This document shows, one piece after another, positions 54,866 through 63,247 of a stretch of DNA of 64,000 nt (position 1 is its first letter; the number at the start of each line of letters is the position of its first letter). A program made the translations under genes and the position numbers. The stretch is from SELP01 sp035969385. GTDB lineage: Bacteria; Pseudomonadota; Alphaproteobacteria; Rhodobacterales; Rhodobacteraceae. The stretch is from assembly GCF_035969385.1 (NCBI RefSeq), contig NZ_JAYKKJ010000009.1:1-64000 (forward strand), in the 5' to 3' direction. A model generated the notes under the pieces. It worked only from the letters and a program-made list of their open reading frames with translations. It ran no database searches and was not told the DNA's origin.

Positions 54866-55834
54866 TCACACCTTGATGTTGACGAGTGTGCGCATCACGA
54901 AAACGTTCGCGACAAGAAAGCCAGCTACAACCAGACAGGCCGGAATGAACACCGCGGTTTCCTTGACCTCGTCATAGTAATTGGGTTGCAAGACGTTGAT
55001 GCCGACCAGCGCCAGAAGCGGGAAGACCGACAGGAACATACCCGACCATTTGGCTTCGGCCGTGATCGCCTTGACCCGGCGGAACAACTTGAACCGCGAC
55101 CGGATCACCTTGGACAGACCGTCCAGGATTTCGGCCAGGTTGCCGCCCGACTGCTGCTGGATCGTCACGGCCACGGCAAGAAAGCGCATATCCTGCATGT
55201 CCATCCGTTCGGCCATGGCCTTCAGGCTTTCGCCCATGTCGCGGCCATAGGCGGCCTCGTCCGAGATGACGCCCATTTCGGTTCCCAGCGGGTCGGCGAC
55301 CTCTTTTGACACAATCGCCACCGCCGAAGAGAACGGGTGACCAACTCGCAGCGACCGAACCATCAGTTCTACCGCGTCGGGCAGCTGTTCCTCGATCATG
55401 GCGGTGCGCTTCTTGGCCTTGTTGTTGACCCAGATGTAGACCCCGCCAATGCCCATCGCGATGGCGACTGCGATACGAACCGGCGCCCCCGCTTCGGTGC
55501 CCATGGTCAGGCAGACATAGGCCACGACAGACAGGACGCCCATGATCATGATCAACTGCGTCGGGGTAAAGGCGATGTTTGCCTTTTGCGCCTTTGCCGC
55601 AAGGATCGAATACAGTGGGATGGACTGCGACTTGAGGTGCTGGGTCATCTCCTTGCGGAGCTGTTCAAGCACCTGTTCGCGACCCGCGCCTTTTTCCAGC
55701 AGTTCAAGCCGCCGGTTGACGCGGCTGTTGAGGCTGATCGACTTGCCGAAAACCGTCAGATACAGGCCTTCGACCAGCACCAGAACGGCGACAAAGATCA
55801 ATCCGTAGATGATCGGTTCTGCAGAGATCGTCAT
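54866..55834 (-). CDS. tadB: Tad inner-membrane platform protein TadB
   Basis: Partner of TadC, 322 residues, with one N-terminal and several C-terminal membrane helices and a GspF domain: LPDAVELMVRSLRVGHPFSSAVA near 150-172 and QQQSGGNLAEILDGLSKVI near 227-245. It is 5 nt behind the tadA ATPase gene. Confidence 0.93.
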   Translation of the reverse strand: MTISAEPIIYGLIFVAVLVLVEGLYLTVFGKSISLNSRVNRRLELLEKGAGREQVLEQLRKEMTQHLKSQSIPLYSILAAKAQKANIAFTPTQLIMIMGVLSVVAYVCLTMGTEAGAPVRIAVAIAMGIGGVYIWVNNKAKKRTAMIEEQLPDAVELMVRSLRVGHPFSSAVAIVSKEVADPLGTEMGVISDEAAYGRDMGESLKAMAERMDMQDMRFLAVAVTIQQQSGGNLAEILDGLSKVIRSRFKLFRRVKAITAEAKWSGMFLSVFPLLALVGINVLQPNYYDEVKETAVFIPACLVVAGFLVANVFVMRTLVNIKV

Positions 55835-55839
55835 CTGTT

Positions 55840-57309
55840 CTACTCCGCCGCGAAGGGTTCAAAGATCGACGCCGGCAGGTCGTAGCCCCACAGCCGGAAC
55901 CGTTCGGAAAAGTGCGACCGGACCCCGGTCGCGGTGAAATGGCCGATGATCTTGTTGTCCGGCGTCAGTCCGACGCGTTGGAACCGGAACACTTCCTGCA
56001 TCGAAATCACGTCGCCTTCCATGCCGGTGATCTCGGTGATCGAGGTCATGCGGCGCGACCCGTCCTGCAGACGGCTGGCCTGCACGATCAGGTTCACAGC
56101 GCTGGCAATCTGGGACCGGACCGCCTTGATCGGCATTTCGATCCCGGCCATCGCGATCATGTTTTCAAGACGGCTGACACCGTCGCGGGCGCTGTTGGCG
56201 TGGATCGTGGTCATGGACCCGTCGTGGCCGGTGTTCATGGCCTGCAACATGTCGATGACTTCCTCGCCACGGGTTTCCCCGACGATGATCCGGTCCGGAC
56301 GCATCCGCAGCGCGTTGCGCAGACAGTCGCGCTGGCTGACCGCGCCTTTGCCTTCGACGTTGGCGGGGCGGCTCTCCATCCGGCCCACATGGGTCTGTTG
56401 CAGCTGAAGTTCCGCCGTATCCTCGATCGTCAGGATGCGTTCGCTGTCGTCGATAAAGGACGACAGGGCGTTCAGCGTGGTCGTCTTACCAGAACCGGTC
56501 CCGCCCGACACGATCACGTTCAGGCGGGTGGCGACGGCAGCCTGAAGATAGGCGGCCATTTCCTCGGAAAAGGCGCCAAAACGCACGAGATCATCGATCC
56601 CGAGCTTTTCCTTTTTGAATTTCCGGATCGAAACCAGCGATCCATCCACCGCGATCGGACCCACCATCGCGTTGAAACGCGACCCATCCGCAAGACGGGC
56701 GTCGACATAGGGGTTCGATTCATCGACGCGGCGGCCCACGGCGGATACGATCTTGTCGATGATCCGCAGAAGGTGGCGTTCGTCCTTGAAGGTGATGTCG
56801 GTCAGCTGCAGCTTGCCGTCCCGTTCGACGAAGATCTGCTGCGGTCCGTTGACCAGAATATCGTTGACGGTGTCGTCCTTCAGAAGCGTTTCAAGCGGGC
56901 CAAGGCCCGTCACTTCGTCGTAAAGATCCTGGTTGAGGGCCTGCCGCTCTTCCCGGTTCAGGACAACGCCCATCTCCTCTAGCGTTTCGGTGGCGATAGA
57001 GTTGATTTCCTGACGCAAGTCCTGCTCGGTCGCCTTTTCAAGCGCCGCAAGGTTCAGGTTGTCCAGAAGCGCCTTGTGCAGCTCGAGCTTGATTTCGCCC
57101 AGCCGTTCCTTGCGCTTTTTCTCCTTGTCAGCCGGACGCACTTCAGCGGCGCGGTTCGGCATCGTCTTCATCAGCGACTTGCGGGCCTCGGCCTCGGGGG
57201 CGGTATTGGCGGCTGGCGCGGCCTTGAGTGCGTCCAGCCGCGACACCGGCTTGCCCGCCGGGGCGGGGGCTGGGCCGGTTGCTGATACTTTCTTGTATTT
57301 GGAAAACAT
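55840..57309 (-). CDS. tadA: Tad pilus ATPase TadA/CpaF
   Basis: Hexameric secretion ATPase that powers pilus assembly (and probably retraction). Walker A GGTGSGKTT near 269-277, the Asp box, Walker B MRPDRIIVGETRGEE near 330-344 and the His box GHDGSMTTIHANS near 355-367 are all present. The N-terminal 90 residues are a charged, flexible part. 489 residues. 12 nt behind cpaE. Confidence 0.95.
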   Translation of the reverse strand: MFSKYKKVSATGPAPAPAGKPVSRLDALKAAPAANTAPEAEARKSLMKTMPNRAAEVRPADKEKKRKERLGEIKLELHKALLDNLNLAALEKATEQDLRQEINSIATETLEEMGVVLNREERQALNQDLYDEVTGLGPLETLLKDDTVNDILVNGPQQIFVERDGKLQLTDITFKDERHLLRIIDKIVSAVGRRVDESNPYVDARLADGSRFNAMVGPIAVDGSLVSIRKFKKEKLGIDDLVRFGAFSEEMAAYLQAAVATRLNVIVSGGTGSGKTTTLNALSSFIDDSERILTIEDTAELQLQQTHVGRMESRPANVEGKGAVSQRDCLRNALRMRPDRIIVGETRGEEVIDMLQAMNTGHDGSMTTIHANSARDGVSRLENMIAMAGIEMPIKAVRSQIASAVNLIVQASRLQDGSRRMTSITEITGMEGDVISMQEVFRFQRVGLTPDNKIIGHFTATGVRSHFSERFRLWGYDLPASIFEPFAAE

Positions 57310-57321
57310 CGCTTGCCTGCC

Positions 57322-58569
57322 TTATCCGCGGGCTTCCATCGCGTCCGAGGTGTTCACCTCGTGGACCGATGTCGCCAATTTCAGGATTTCCTTGCGCAGC
57401 GGGTTCTTCGGTGCCGTTTCCGACAGAGGCATCCCGTGGTCGTCCGCCTGTGCAACCTGTTTGCTGCCATCGGGCAGTTGCACTTCGATCGAAATGCCCA
57501 GGCTCTCGGCCAGCCGCTTGACCCGCGCCTTGCCGTTCAAATCGGTGAACTTGGGCGCCCGGTTCAGAAGGAACCGCAGCTTGTCGAAAGGCAGTTCCTC
57601 TGCCTGCAACGCCCGCTTGAGCCGCAGGGTGTTCTGGGCCGACCGCATATCCAGTTCCAGAAGGGCGAAATAGACATGCGCCGCTTCCAGCACAGCCTGG
57701 CTCCATTCCACCATGGTGGTCGGCATGTCGATGACCACATAGTCGAAATTGACGCGGGCGGTTTCGATGATCCGTTCGATATCGGCCGGTCCGACAAGGT
57801 CCATCGGGATCAGGTCGGTCGGCGCGGTCAACACCTGAAGTCGCTGATTGTAGGACAGAAGGGCCTGCATGAAGACATCGCTGTCCATCGCCTCGGTGTC
57901 GCTGAGCATTTCCAGCACAGCCTCACGGCGGGGCAGGTCAAGATAGGTCGAGGCACTGCCGAACTGAAAATCGAGGTCCAGAAGAACCACGCGCGGCGGG
58001 TCGTTCTTTTCGACATTCGCCAGTTCCCATGCAAGGTTCACGGCAAAGGTCGTGGCACCAACACCGCCAGCCATGCCCTGCACCGGGATCACAACGCCGG
58101 ACCGGTCGCCGGTCGCCTTCAGCTTGTTCTGGATCTCGGGGGCGACGGGTTCTTCCTCTTCCGGGGTCAGGACCCGCTCGATCGCCTGCGCCAGTTCCCC
58201 TTCGGGGAGCGGGTAGGGGACGAATTCATCGCCGCCTTCGCGCAAGAGGGCGTGCAGCGACGCGGGGCTGACATCTTCGGTGATCAGGATCACCTTGATT
58301 CCCATCGACTTTGCCGTGGCAATCACACGGGTGACGGGGGACAGGTCCGCCTCGTCCTCGGCATCCAGCGCGATGGCCAGGAATTCGAGCGCCTTCGCCT
58401 CGGGTTGAGCAAGAAAGGCCAGCGCATCGTCGAATCCCAGGTCGCCCCAGCGTTCGCCAAGCGCAGTTTCCATATCCTCGATCAATAGATCGAAAATCTG
58501 AACATCACGGCTGACCGTGCACGTCACCAACGGCATCGGTTCAGGTTGAAGAAGGGCAGTCCCACTCAT
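57322..58569 (-). CDS. cpaE: Pilus localisation ATPase CpaE/TadZ
   Basis: MinD/ParA-like protein that places the Tad machine at the cell pole. An N-terminal receiver-like domain (TCTVSRDVQIFDLLIEDM...; ITEDVSP) is followed by a ParA domain with the deviant Walker A GMAGGVGATT near 165 and LLDLDFQFGSA near 196. 415 residues from the ATG at 58569 (AAAGGACG); a longer frame lacks a ribosome site. It follows a terminator, so it starts a second transcript of the locus. Confidence 0.92.
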   Translation of the reverse strand: MSGTALLQPEPMPLVTCTVSRDVQIFDLLIEDMETALGERWGDLGFDDALAFLAQPEAKALEFLAIALDAEDEADLSPVTRVIATAKSMGIKVILITEDVSPASLHALLREGGDEFVPYPLPEGELAQAIERVLTPEEEEPVAPEIQNKLKATGDRSGVVIPVQGMAGGVGATTFAVNLAWELANVEKNDPPRVVLLDLDFQFGSASTYLDLPRREAVLEMLSDTEAMDSDVFMQALLSYNQRLQVLTAPTDLIPMDLVGPADIERIIETARVNFDYVVIDMPTTMVEWSQAVLEAAHVYFALLELDMRSAQNTLRLKRALQAEELPFDKLRFLLNRAPKFTDLNGKARVKRLAESLGISIEVQLPDGSKQVAQADDHGMPLSETAPKNPLRKEILKLATSVHEVNTSDAMEARG

Positions 58570-58748
58570 TGCCAGTCGTCCTTTGTTACTTGCGATCCCG
58601 GGCGGAAAAAAACGAAGCCTGTTGCCCGGAAACGATGCCGGAATCATCCGGACATGGTTGTCCCATTGCCGATGACCATCGGGGACAAACGTGACCAGAT
58701 TGCGGCCAAAAGACTGTAATTGTGCGGAATCAGAGGACGATAACGGGA

Positions 58749-58774
58749 AAAGGGCGCCAGTGTTGACGCCCTTT
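58749..58774 (-). terminator. Terminator behind the OmpA-like gene
   Basis: On the minus strand AAAGGGCG pairs with CGCCCTTT (8 bp, 10-nt loop) and runs into TTTTCCC. It separates cpaB-cpaC-ompA from cpaE-tadABC. Confidence 0.7.
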
Positions 58775-58803
58775 CCGAAACGGTTGATCTGGCCTTTGGC
58801 AGC

Positions 58804-59466
58804 CTAGTTGCTGGTGGATAGGTCGCTTCCGGAAATGCCCGACAGGGTTGTTGCGGGAACCGCGCTGTTGACGTATTCGCGGAAAATGACCTCGCCATAG
58901 CGCCCGTTCATGATGGTCGGGTGGTTCTGAACAAAGCCCGACACTTCCGTCACGGTGCGGCGGTTGGCCCGTTCGCGGCCTTCGGTCACGATCAGCGGCT
59001 GGGTTTCGCCGTAAGAAACGGTCGCTTCCAGACGGCTGCGGCTGATGCCCTGGCTTTCGAAATACAAAACCACTGCCTGGGCGCGGCGCAGGCCAAGGCG
59101 CCGGTTGTAGGCGGTTGAACCGACAAGATCGGTATGACCGTAGACCTTGAACCGGACTTCGGGGAACTGTTTGATCCAATCCGCCTGTTGGCGAAGGATC
59201 GCGCGGGCTTCTTCATCCAACGCGGTCGAGTTGAATTCGAAGTTGATGGTCGTCGGAACCTCGGCCGAGAACCGGCGGTTGAGGTTGATCGCATAGTCAA
59301 GCTGCCCGGTCTGGATCAGCGTGTTGTTCATGGTCGCATTGCCAAAGTCACCGCCATCGACAACCGCCCCCGCCTCGCGGAAGAAGGATGTCGCGCCGGG
59401 CATTCCCTGGGAACAGGCAGACAGCGCGCCAAGGGCTGTCAGCGATATGATCAGTCGTTTCATCAT
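58804..59466 (-). CDS. OmpA-family lipoprotein in the cpaD position
   Basis: A 220-residue lipoprotein (LSAC near 15-18) with a C-terminal OmpA peptidoglycan-binding domain (FKVYGHTDLVGSTAYNRRLGLRRAQAV near 106-132). It stands between cpaC and cpaE, where other Tad loci have cpaD/tadG-like genes. It probably anchors the secretin to the cell wall. Confidence 0.85.
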   Translation of the reverse strand: MMKRLIISLTALGALSACSQGMPGATSFFREAGAVVDGGDFGNATMNNTLIQTGQLDYAINLNRRFSAEVPTTINFEFNSTALDEEARAILRQQADWIKQFPEVRFKVYGHTDLVGSTAYNRRLGLRRAQAVVLYFESQGISRSRLEATVSYGETQPLIVTEGRERANRRTVTEVSGFVQNHPTIMNGRYGEVIFREYVNSAVPATTLSGISGSDLSTSN

Positions 59467-59485
59467 GTCAGCCCCTCACTTGATC

Positions 59486-60910
59486 CTAGTCGTCCAGAAC
59501 GTAGCCATAAGACCCGCTGAAATCCTGCCGCGCAACCTCTCCGGCACCGCCTTGGGTCGGCATGTCGTTGGCGACACGGCCGAACAGGAACAGATCGCGT
59601 TCGCTGGGCGGCTGCACCCGGTCGGTCGGCAGGGCCAGCGCCTCGCCCCGCGTCGGGGTCACAAGATGCGGAGTGACGATGATGACCAGTTCGGTCTGCT
59701 GGCGTTCGTATTCCGCGCTGCGGAACAGGGCGCCCAGCACCGGAATGTCACCAAGCCACGGAACCTGACCATTCAGGTCGCGGAAGTCGTCGGACAAAAG
59801 TCCTGCAATTGCAAAGCTTTCGCCATCACGCATCTCGACCGTGGTCGAGATTTCGCGCTTGCGGAAGGCATCGATGGTGAACCCGGACTGGACAACGCCG
59901 TTGGTCGGGTCGATCGACGATACCGCGGCTTCCAGTTCAAGGTTGATGATGTCGCCATCGACCACGCGCGGGATGAAATTCAGCTCCACGCCGAAGGGTT
60001 TGTATTCGACAGTGGTCGATCCGGTGGTCTGCACCACGGGGACCGGGTATTCGCCGCCGGCAAGGAACCGTGCCTCCTGACCGGAAAGGGCGGTCAGGTT
60101 GGGTTCGGCAAGGGTGCGGACGACGCCGCGCGATTCCAGTGCTTCCAGTAGGATGCCAACCTCGAGCCCGCCCGCGTTGAAACCGAACATCACCGCGCCG
60201 TTTGTATCGCCCGGCCCGATGTTGTTGCCGTTCAGGGATTCCTGAACCAGACCAGCAGTCGTCAGCGTGTTGGACCCGCCGTTAATGCCAAGGTCGCCGC
60301 CTAGGGTCGTGCCCTGAATGGCAAGCGAGCTGGACAGGGATTTCGAAACGGACCGCTGCATTTCCGCGAACCGGACTTTCAGCATCACCTGCTGGGTGCC
60401 GCCGACGCTCATCAGGTTTGACACGCGTTCCGGGGCGTAGCGTTCGGCCAATTCCAGCGCGCGATCAAGTCGCGCGATGGACGACACGGTGCCCGACAGG
60501 ACGATCCCGTCGTTGGCGCTGCGCACTTCGATGTTTTCGCCCGGCAGGATCTGTTGCAGACGTTCCTTGAATTCTGCCAGGTCGGGGGTCACGTGGACCT
60601 CGACGTTGGTGATCAGGCGGCCATCCGCCCCCAGAAGGGTCAGGGTCGTGCGGCCCGGTTCCTTGCCCAGCACATAGATCGTGCGATCCGACAGGGACGA
60701 GATATCGGCGATGCCGGGGTTGGCGATCGACAACTCTGTAAAGGGGGTGTCGCTTTCCACGACGACAGCGCGGTTCATTGGCACGTTCAGCGCGCTTGAT
60801 GGTGCGCCGCGCATCACCTGAAGAGTTTCGGCCATGGGAGCCGACGGAACAGTCGCAACTGCCAAAGCAAGGCCAGCCAGCGCCGCCTTGATGAATTTGT
60901 CATATTTCAT
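59486..60910 (-). CDS. cpaC: Tad secretin CpaC/RcpA
   Basis: Outer-membrane secretin ring for the Flp pilus. A Sec signal (cleavage near PMAET, about 27), a pilus-specific N-terminal domain and a BON-like segment (LKERLQQILPGENIEVRSAND, in part) precede the secretin domain with SVGGTQQVMLKVRFAEM near 168 and the VPWLGDIPVLGALFRS signature near 400. 474 residues, full length. Confidence 0.93.
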   Translation of the reverse strand: MKYDKFIKAALAGLALAVATVPSAPMAETLQVMRGAPSSALNVPMNRAVVVESDTPFTELSIANPGIADISSLSDRTIYVLGKEPGRTTLTLLGADGRLITNVEVHVTPDLAEFKERLQQILPGENIEVRSANDGIVLSGTVSSIARLDRALELAERYAPERVSNLMSVGGTQQVMLKVRFAEMQRSVSKSLSSSLAIQGTTLGGDLGINGGSNTLTTAGLVQESLNGNNIGPGDTNGAVMFGFNAGGLEVGILLEALESRGVVRTLAEPNLTALSGQEARFLAGGEYPVPVVQTTGSTTVEYKPFGVELNFIPRVVDGDIINLELEAAVSSIDPTNGVVQSGFTIDAFRKREISTTVEMRDGESFAIAGLLSDDFRDLNGQVPWLGDIPVLGALFRSAEYERQQTELVIIVTPHLVTPTRGEALALPTDRVQPPSERDLFLFGRVANDMPTQGGAGEVARQDFSGSYGYVLDD

Positions 60911-61120
60911 TGTGACCTGCCTCTCCGATCACGCCCGATTTCGGGTCTTTACGCCCGTAGTTTGGTCAACACTGCGCTGAAACGTCATTTTTTGCAAGAA
61001 TCAAAGCACTATTGGCCAAAGGTAATGTGGACAAGTCGCAACACTCTGTCGTCGCCAGAAGGCAAACGGCCCACTCAAGTGCAATCCTGAGCAGGCCGTG
61101 AATGTGCGATTTGTGCTGGT

Positions 61121-61984
61121 TCAGTTGGTGCAGGGGATCGGGATCTCGACCACCTCGGCGCCACGGCGGGTGCGGATGGTGCAAACCTGTTCCTGTTCCG
61201 GGGCGGCCTGTTGAACCTGGGGCGCAATCCCCAGAAGGGTTGCCTGGTCCACTTCGACAGCGGTCGATACAACGGTGTCACCCTGTCCAACCAGCGCCAG
61301 CGACAGTTCCCCGGACCTTTGCGCGGTGGCAAGGGCGGCGACCTGCGCGGTCGTGGCCTCGACCGTGACGGTGCGGACGCGGTCGGATACGGCAGAACGG
61401 CCACTGTCGGTGTTCTGGTCGACGGCGACGATGGTCAGACCCGACTGGATCAGCTTCGTCGTGATCCCGCCCGTGCCGTTCAGGCCGAACTGGGACACGT
61501 CGCCGGTCCAGTAGACATCGATGCGGTCACCGGGGCGAAGAAAGCCGGACACGGCGGACCGGACGTTCACGTCGATCGCATAGGCCTGCATGCCAGGGGT
61601 CAGGCGGGAATTCAGGCCGGCGCTCTCGCCCGGTTCGGTGACCTTGATGGCCAGGACGGGTTCGTTCGGTTCCATCTGGCGAACCACAAGGCGGGGCTCT
61701 TCATTCTGATTGGGGAACAGCTCTTCGCCGGTGCGGAACACGCCTTCGGGCAAGAAGGGTTCGGCGTATCGGATGATGATCACGTCTTCGGGCATCAGCG
61801 TTTCGCCGTAGCCGATCGACCGGTTCACAGCCAGAACCTCAACCGTCGGAACCGCCTGCGCCGCAACGGCCGCCTGCTGATCCATCAGGATCTTCTGTTC
61901 GTCAAAGTATCCCTTGACCGTGTACACGGCGAACCCTGCCAGGCCAAGTCCGACGAGAAGTACAAGTCCGAAAACCGCACGCAT
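61121..61984 (-). CDS. cpaB: Tad pilus assembly protein CpaB/RcpC
   Basis: Periplasmic SAF-domain protein tied to the inner membrane by one N-terminal helix (2-24). The SAF region is VLAVNRSIGYGETLMPEDVIIIRYAE near 54-79 and PGMQAYAIDVNV near 130. It supports secretin modification or placement. 287 residues. The cpaC gene follows after 210 nt, which contain no gene. Confidence 0.9.
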   Translation of the reverse strand: MRAVFGLVLLVGLGLAGFAVYTVKGYFDEQKILMDQQAAVAAQAVPTVEVLAVNRSIGYGETLMPEDVIIIRYAEPFLPEGVFRTGEELFPNQNEEPRLVVRQMEPNEPVLAIKVTEPGESAGLNSRLTPGMQAYAIDVNVRSAVSGFLRPGDRIDVYWTGDVSQFGLNGTGGITTKLIQSGLTIVAVDQNTDSGRSAVSDRVRTVTVEATTAQVAALATAQRSGELSLALVGQGDTVVSTAVEVDQATLLGIAPQVQQAAPEQEQVCTIRTRRGAEVVEIPIPCTN

Positions 61985-62131
61985 TTGCTCTTCCTCTTAA
62001 CTCAATTGGGGCAGTGCCCCGGACAACTGGTCTTTGTGCCAGCTTGGTTTGACATTGTGTCAGGATCGTGCCCAGTCGATGACCGAAAGAAGGAGTTTGG
62101 TCCAATTGGAAACGATCAGAGTTGTTCGTGA

Positions 62132-62317
62132 TCAATAGGTCGCAACGGACTGTGCGCTCAGCCGGGCGCCAACCCCTGTCGATTGATCCAGGGCGCCGTT
62201 GCCGATGGTGGTCACCACAGCAATTCCAAGGCCGACGACAGCAGCCGTCAGTACGACCCAGTCAACCGTGACGGCACCTTCGTCGTCATTCTGGAATTCG
62301 ATAAGCTTGCGAAACAT
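62132..62317 (-). CDS. flp: Flp-type pilin (third copy)
   Basis: A 61-residue prepilin: short basic leader, cleavage after Gly in DDEGAVTVDW, then a 20-residue hydrophobic helix. It differs from the twin pilins at 62498 and 62709 mainly in the leader and C-terminal half. Asp-Trp replaces the Glu-Tyr of classical Flp. It is the pilin gene directly ahead of cpaB. The longer frame starting at 62449 is discarded. Confidence 0.9.
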   Translation of the reverse strand: MFRKLIEFQNDDEGAVTVDWVVLTAAVVGLGIAVVTTIGNGALDQSTGVGARLSAQSVATY

Positions 62318-62451
62318 TACACTTCTCCTGTACGCGGGAAAACCGCTTCCCATTCCTGTTGGAACTGTGCCCGGGGATTGTGGTGGAATCGTGATCGGTT
62401 GAAGGAAAACCGGGGGCGGATTCACCAGCAAAAACAAGGTCGAACACATGG

Positions 62452-62479
62452 AAAGGGCCGCGGTAGACCGCGGCCCTTT
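62452..62479. terminator. Terminator behind the twin pilin genes
   Basis: A 13-bp perfect stem (aaagggccgcggt with its complement) and a 2-nt loop, with T-run on both strands. It cuts the strong pilin transcript off from the assembly genes. Confidence 0.88.
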
Positions 62480-62497
62480 TGTCCAATCGCGATGCGA

Positions 62498-62683
62498 TTA
62501 GTAGGTAACGAGCGACTGAGCCGACAGCTGCGAGCTGATGCGGTCGCCAAGGGCGGTGGTGCCCTGGCCGACGGAGGTCAGCACGGCAATGCCGAGGCCC
62601 ACGATGGCGGCGGTCAGCACGACCCAGTCAACGGTCACGGCGCCGTCTTCGTCACGACGGAAGTTTTTGATGAAGTTCAGCAT
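62498..62683 (-). CDS. flp: Flp-type pilin (twin copy 2)
   Basis: 61 residues, identical in protein to the copy at 62709-62894; the two genes differ at only four silent positions. Leader MLNFIKNFRRDEDG, then AVTVDWVVLTAAIVGLGIAV helix. Ribosome site AAGGAG. Major pilin together with its twin, 25 nt behind it. Confidence 0.93.
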   Translation of the reverse strand: MLNFIKNFRRDEDGAVTVDWVVLTAAIVGLGIAVLTSVGQGTTALGDRISSQLSAQSLVTY

Positions 62684-62708
62684 TGGTATTCTCCTTGGAT
62701 GTCAGGAA

Positions 62709-62894
62709 TTAGTAGGTAACGAGCGACTGAGCCGACAGCTGCGAGCTGATGCGGTCGCCAAGGGCGGTGGTGCCCTGGCCAACGGAGGTCAGCACGGCAA
62801 TGCCGAGGCCCACGATGGCGGCGGTCAGCACGACCCAGTCAACGGTCACGGCACCGTCTTCGTCGCGACGGAAGTTCTTGATGAAGTTCAGCAT
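62709..62894 (-). CDS. flp: Flp-type pilin (twin copy 1)
   Basis: First pilin gene of the tad locus, 61 residues, protein identical to the next copy. The ribosome site GAGGAGGGAC is very strong, which fits a major structural protein. The prepilin cleavage site is Gly-Ala in EDGAVTV. Confidence 0.93.
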   Translation of the reverse strand: MLNFIKNFRRDEDGAVTVDWVVLTAAIVGLGIAVLTSVGQGTTALGDRISSQLSAQSLVTY

Positions 62895-63247
62895 TTCATG
62901 TCCCTCCTCAGGGTCTTTGCTCGGTTTCGGTCCTCTGCCGGTAGGTGCCGCGCCGCCTCATGTTGGCTCGGTGTCCGACTTGGATGAGGAGATATAGCCA
63001 GTGGATTGGGGCAGGAATTGGACTGCATTCGTGCAATTTTGCATCAAGTCTATTTTCGACGGAAAAATCTACTAAGTAATTGAAAAGCAATCAGAAAAAA
63101 ATACAAAGGATTGCGGAATATCCTTCTTGTCAGGTGATTTGCCGTGCAAGATCGCGCGTTTTCGGGCCGATTTTCACCCCGGACTGGCGTGGATTCTCAA
63201 TTGATGCGATACTGGACCCAACAACAACGAGGCAGGGCAGAACCGCA
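62895..63247. promoter_or_regulatory. Divergent control region, flp and transglycosylase
   Basis: This 353-nt stretch holds no gene. On the minus strand a -10-like tatatc is at 62996-62991. An inverted repeat TGCAA-tt-TTGCA at 63032-63043, about 36-47 nt upstream of it, is a candidate activator site. The part 63050-63120 is AT-rich and could be the upstream element for either gene. No CtrA full site (TTAA-N7-TTAA) is seen. Confidence 0.4.

Noticed and set aside
62940..63120. Sigma-54 or CtrA promoter for the pilin genes
   Set aside because: No TGGCACG/TTGC pair with the right spacing and no TTAA-N7-TTAA full site.
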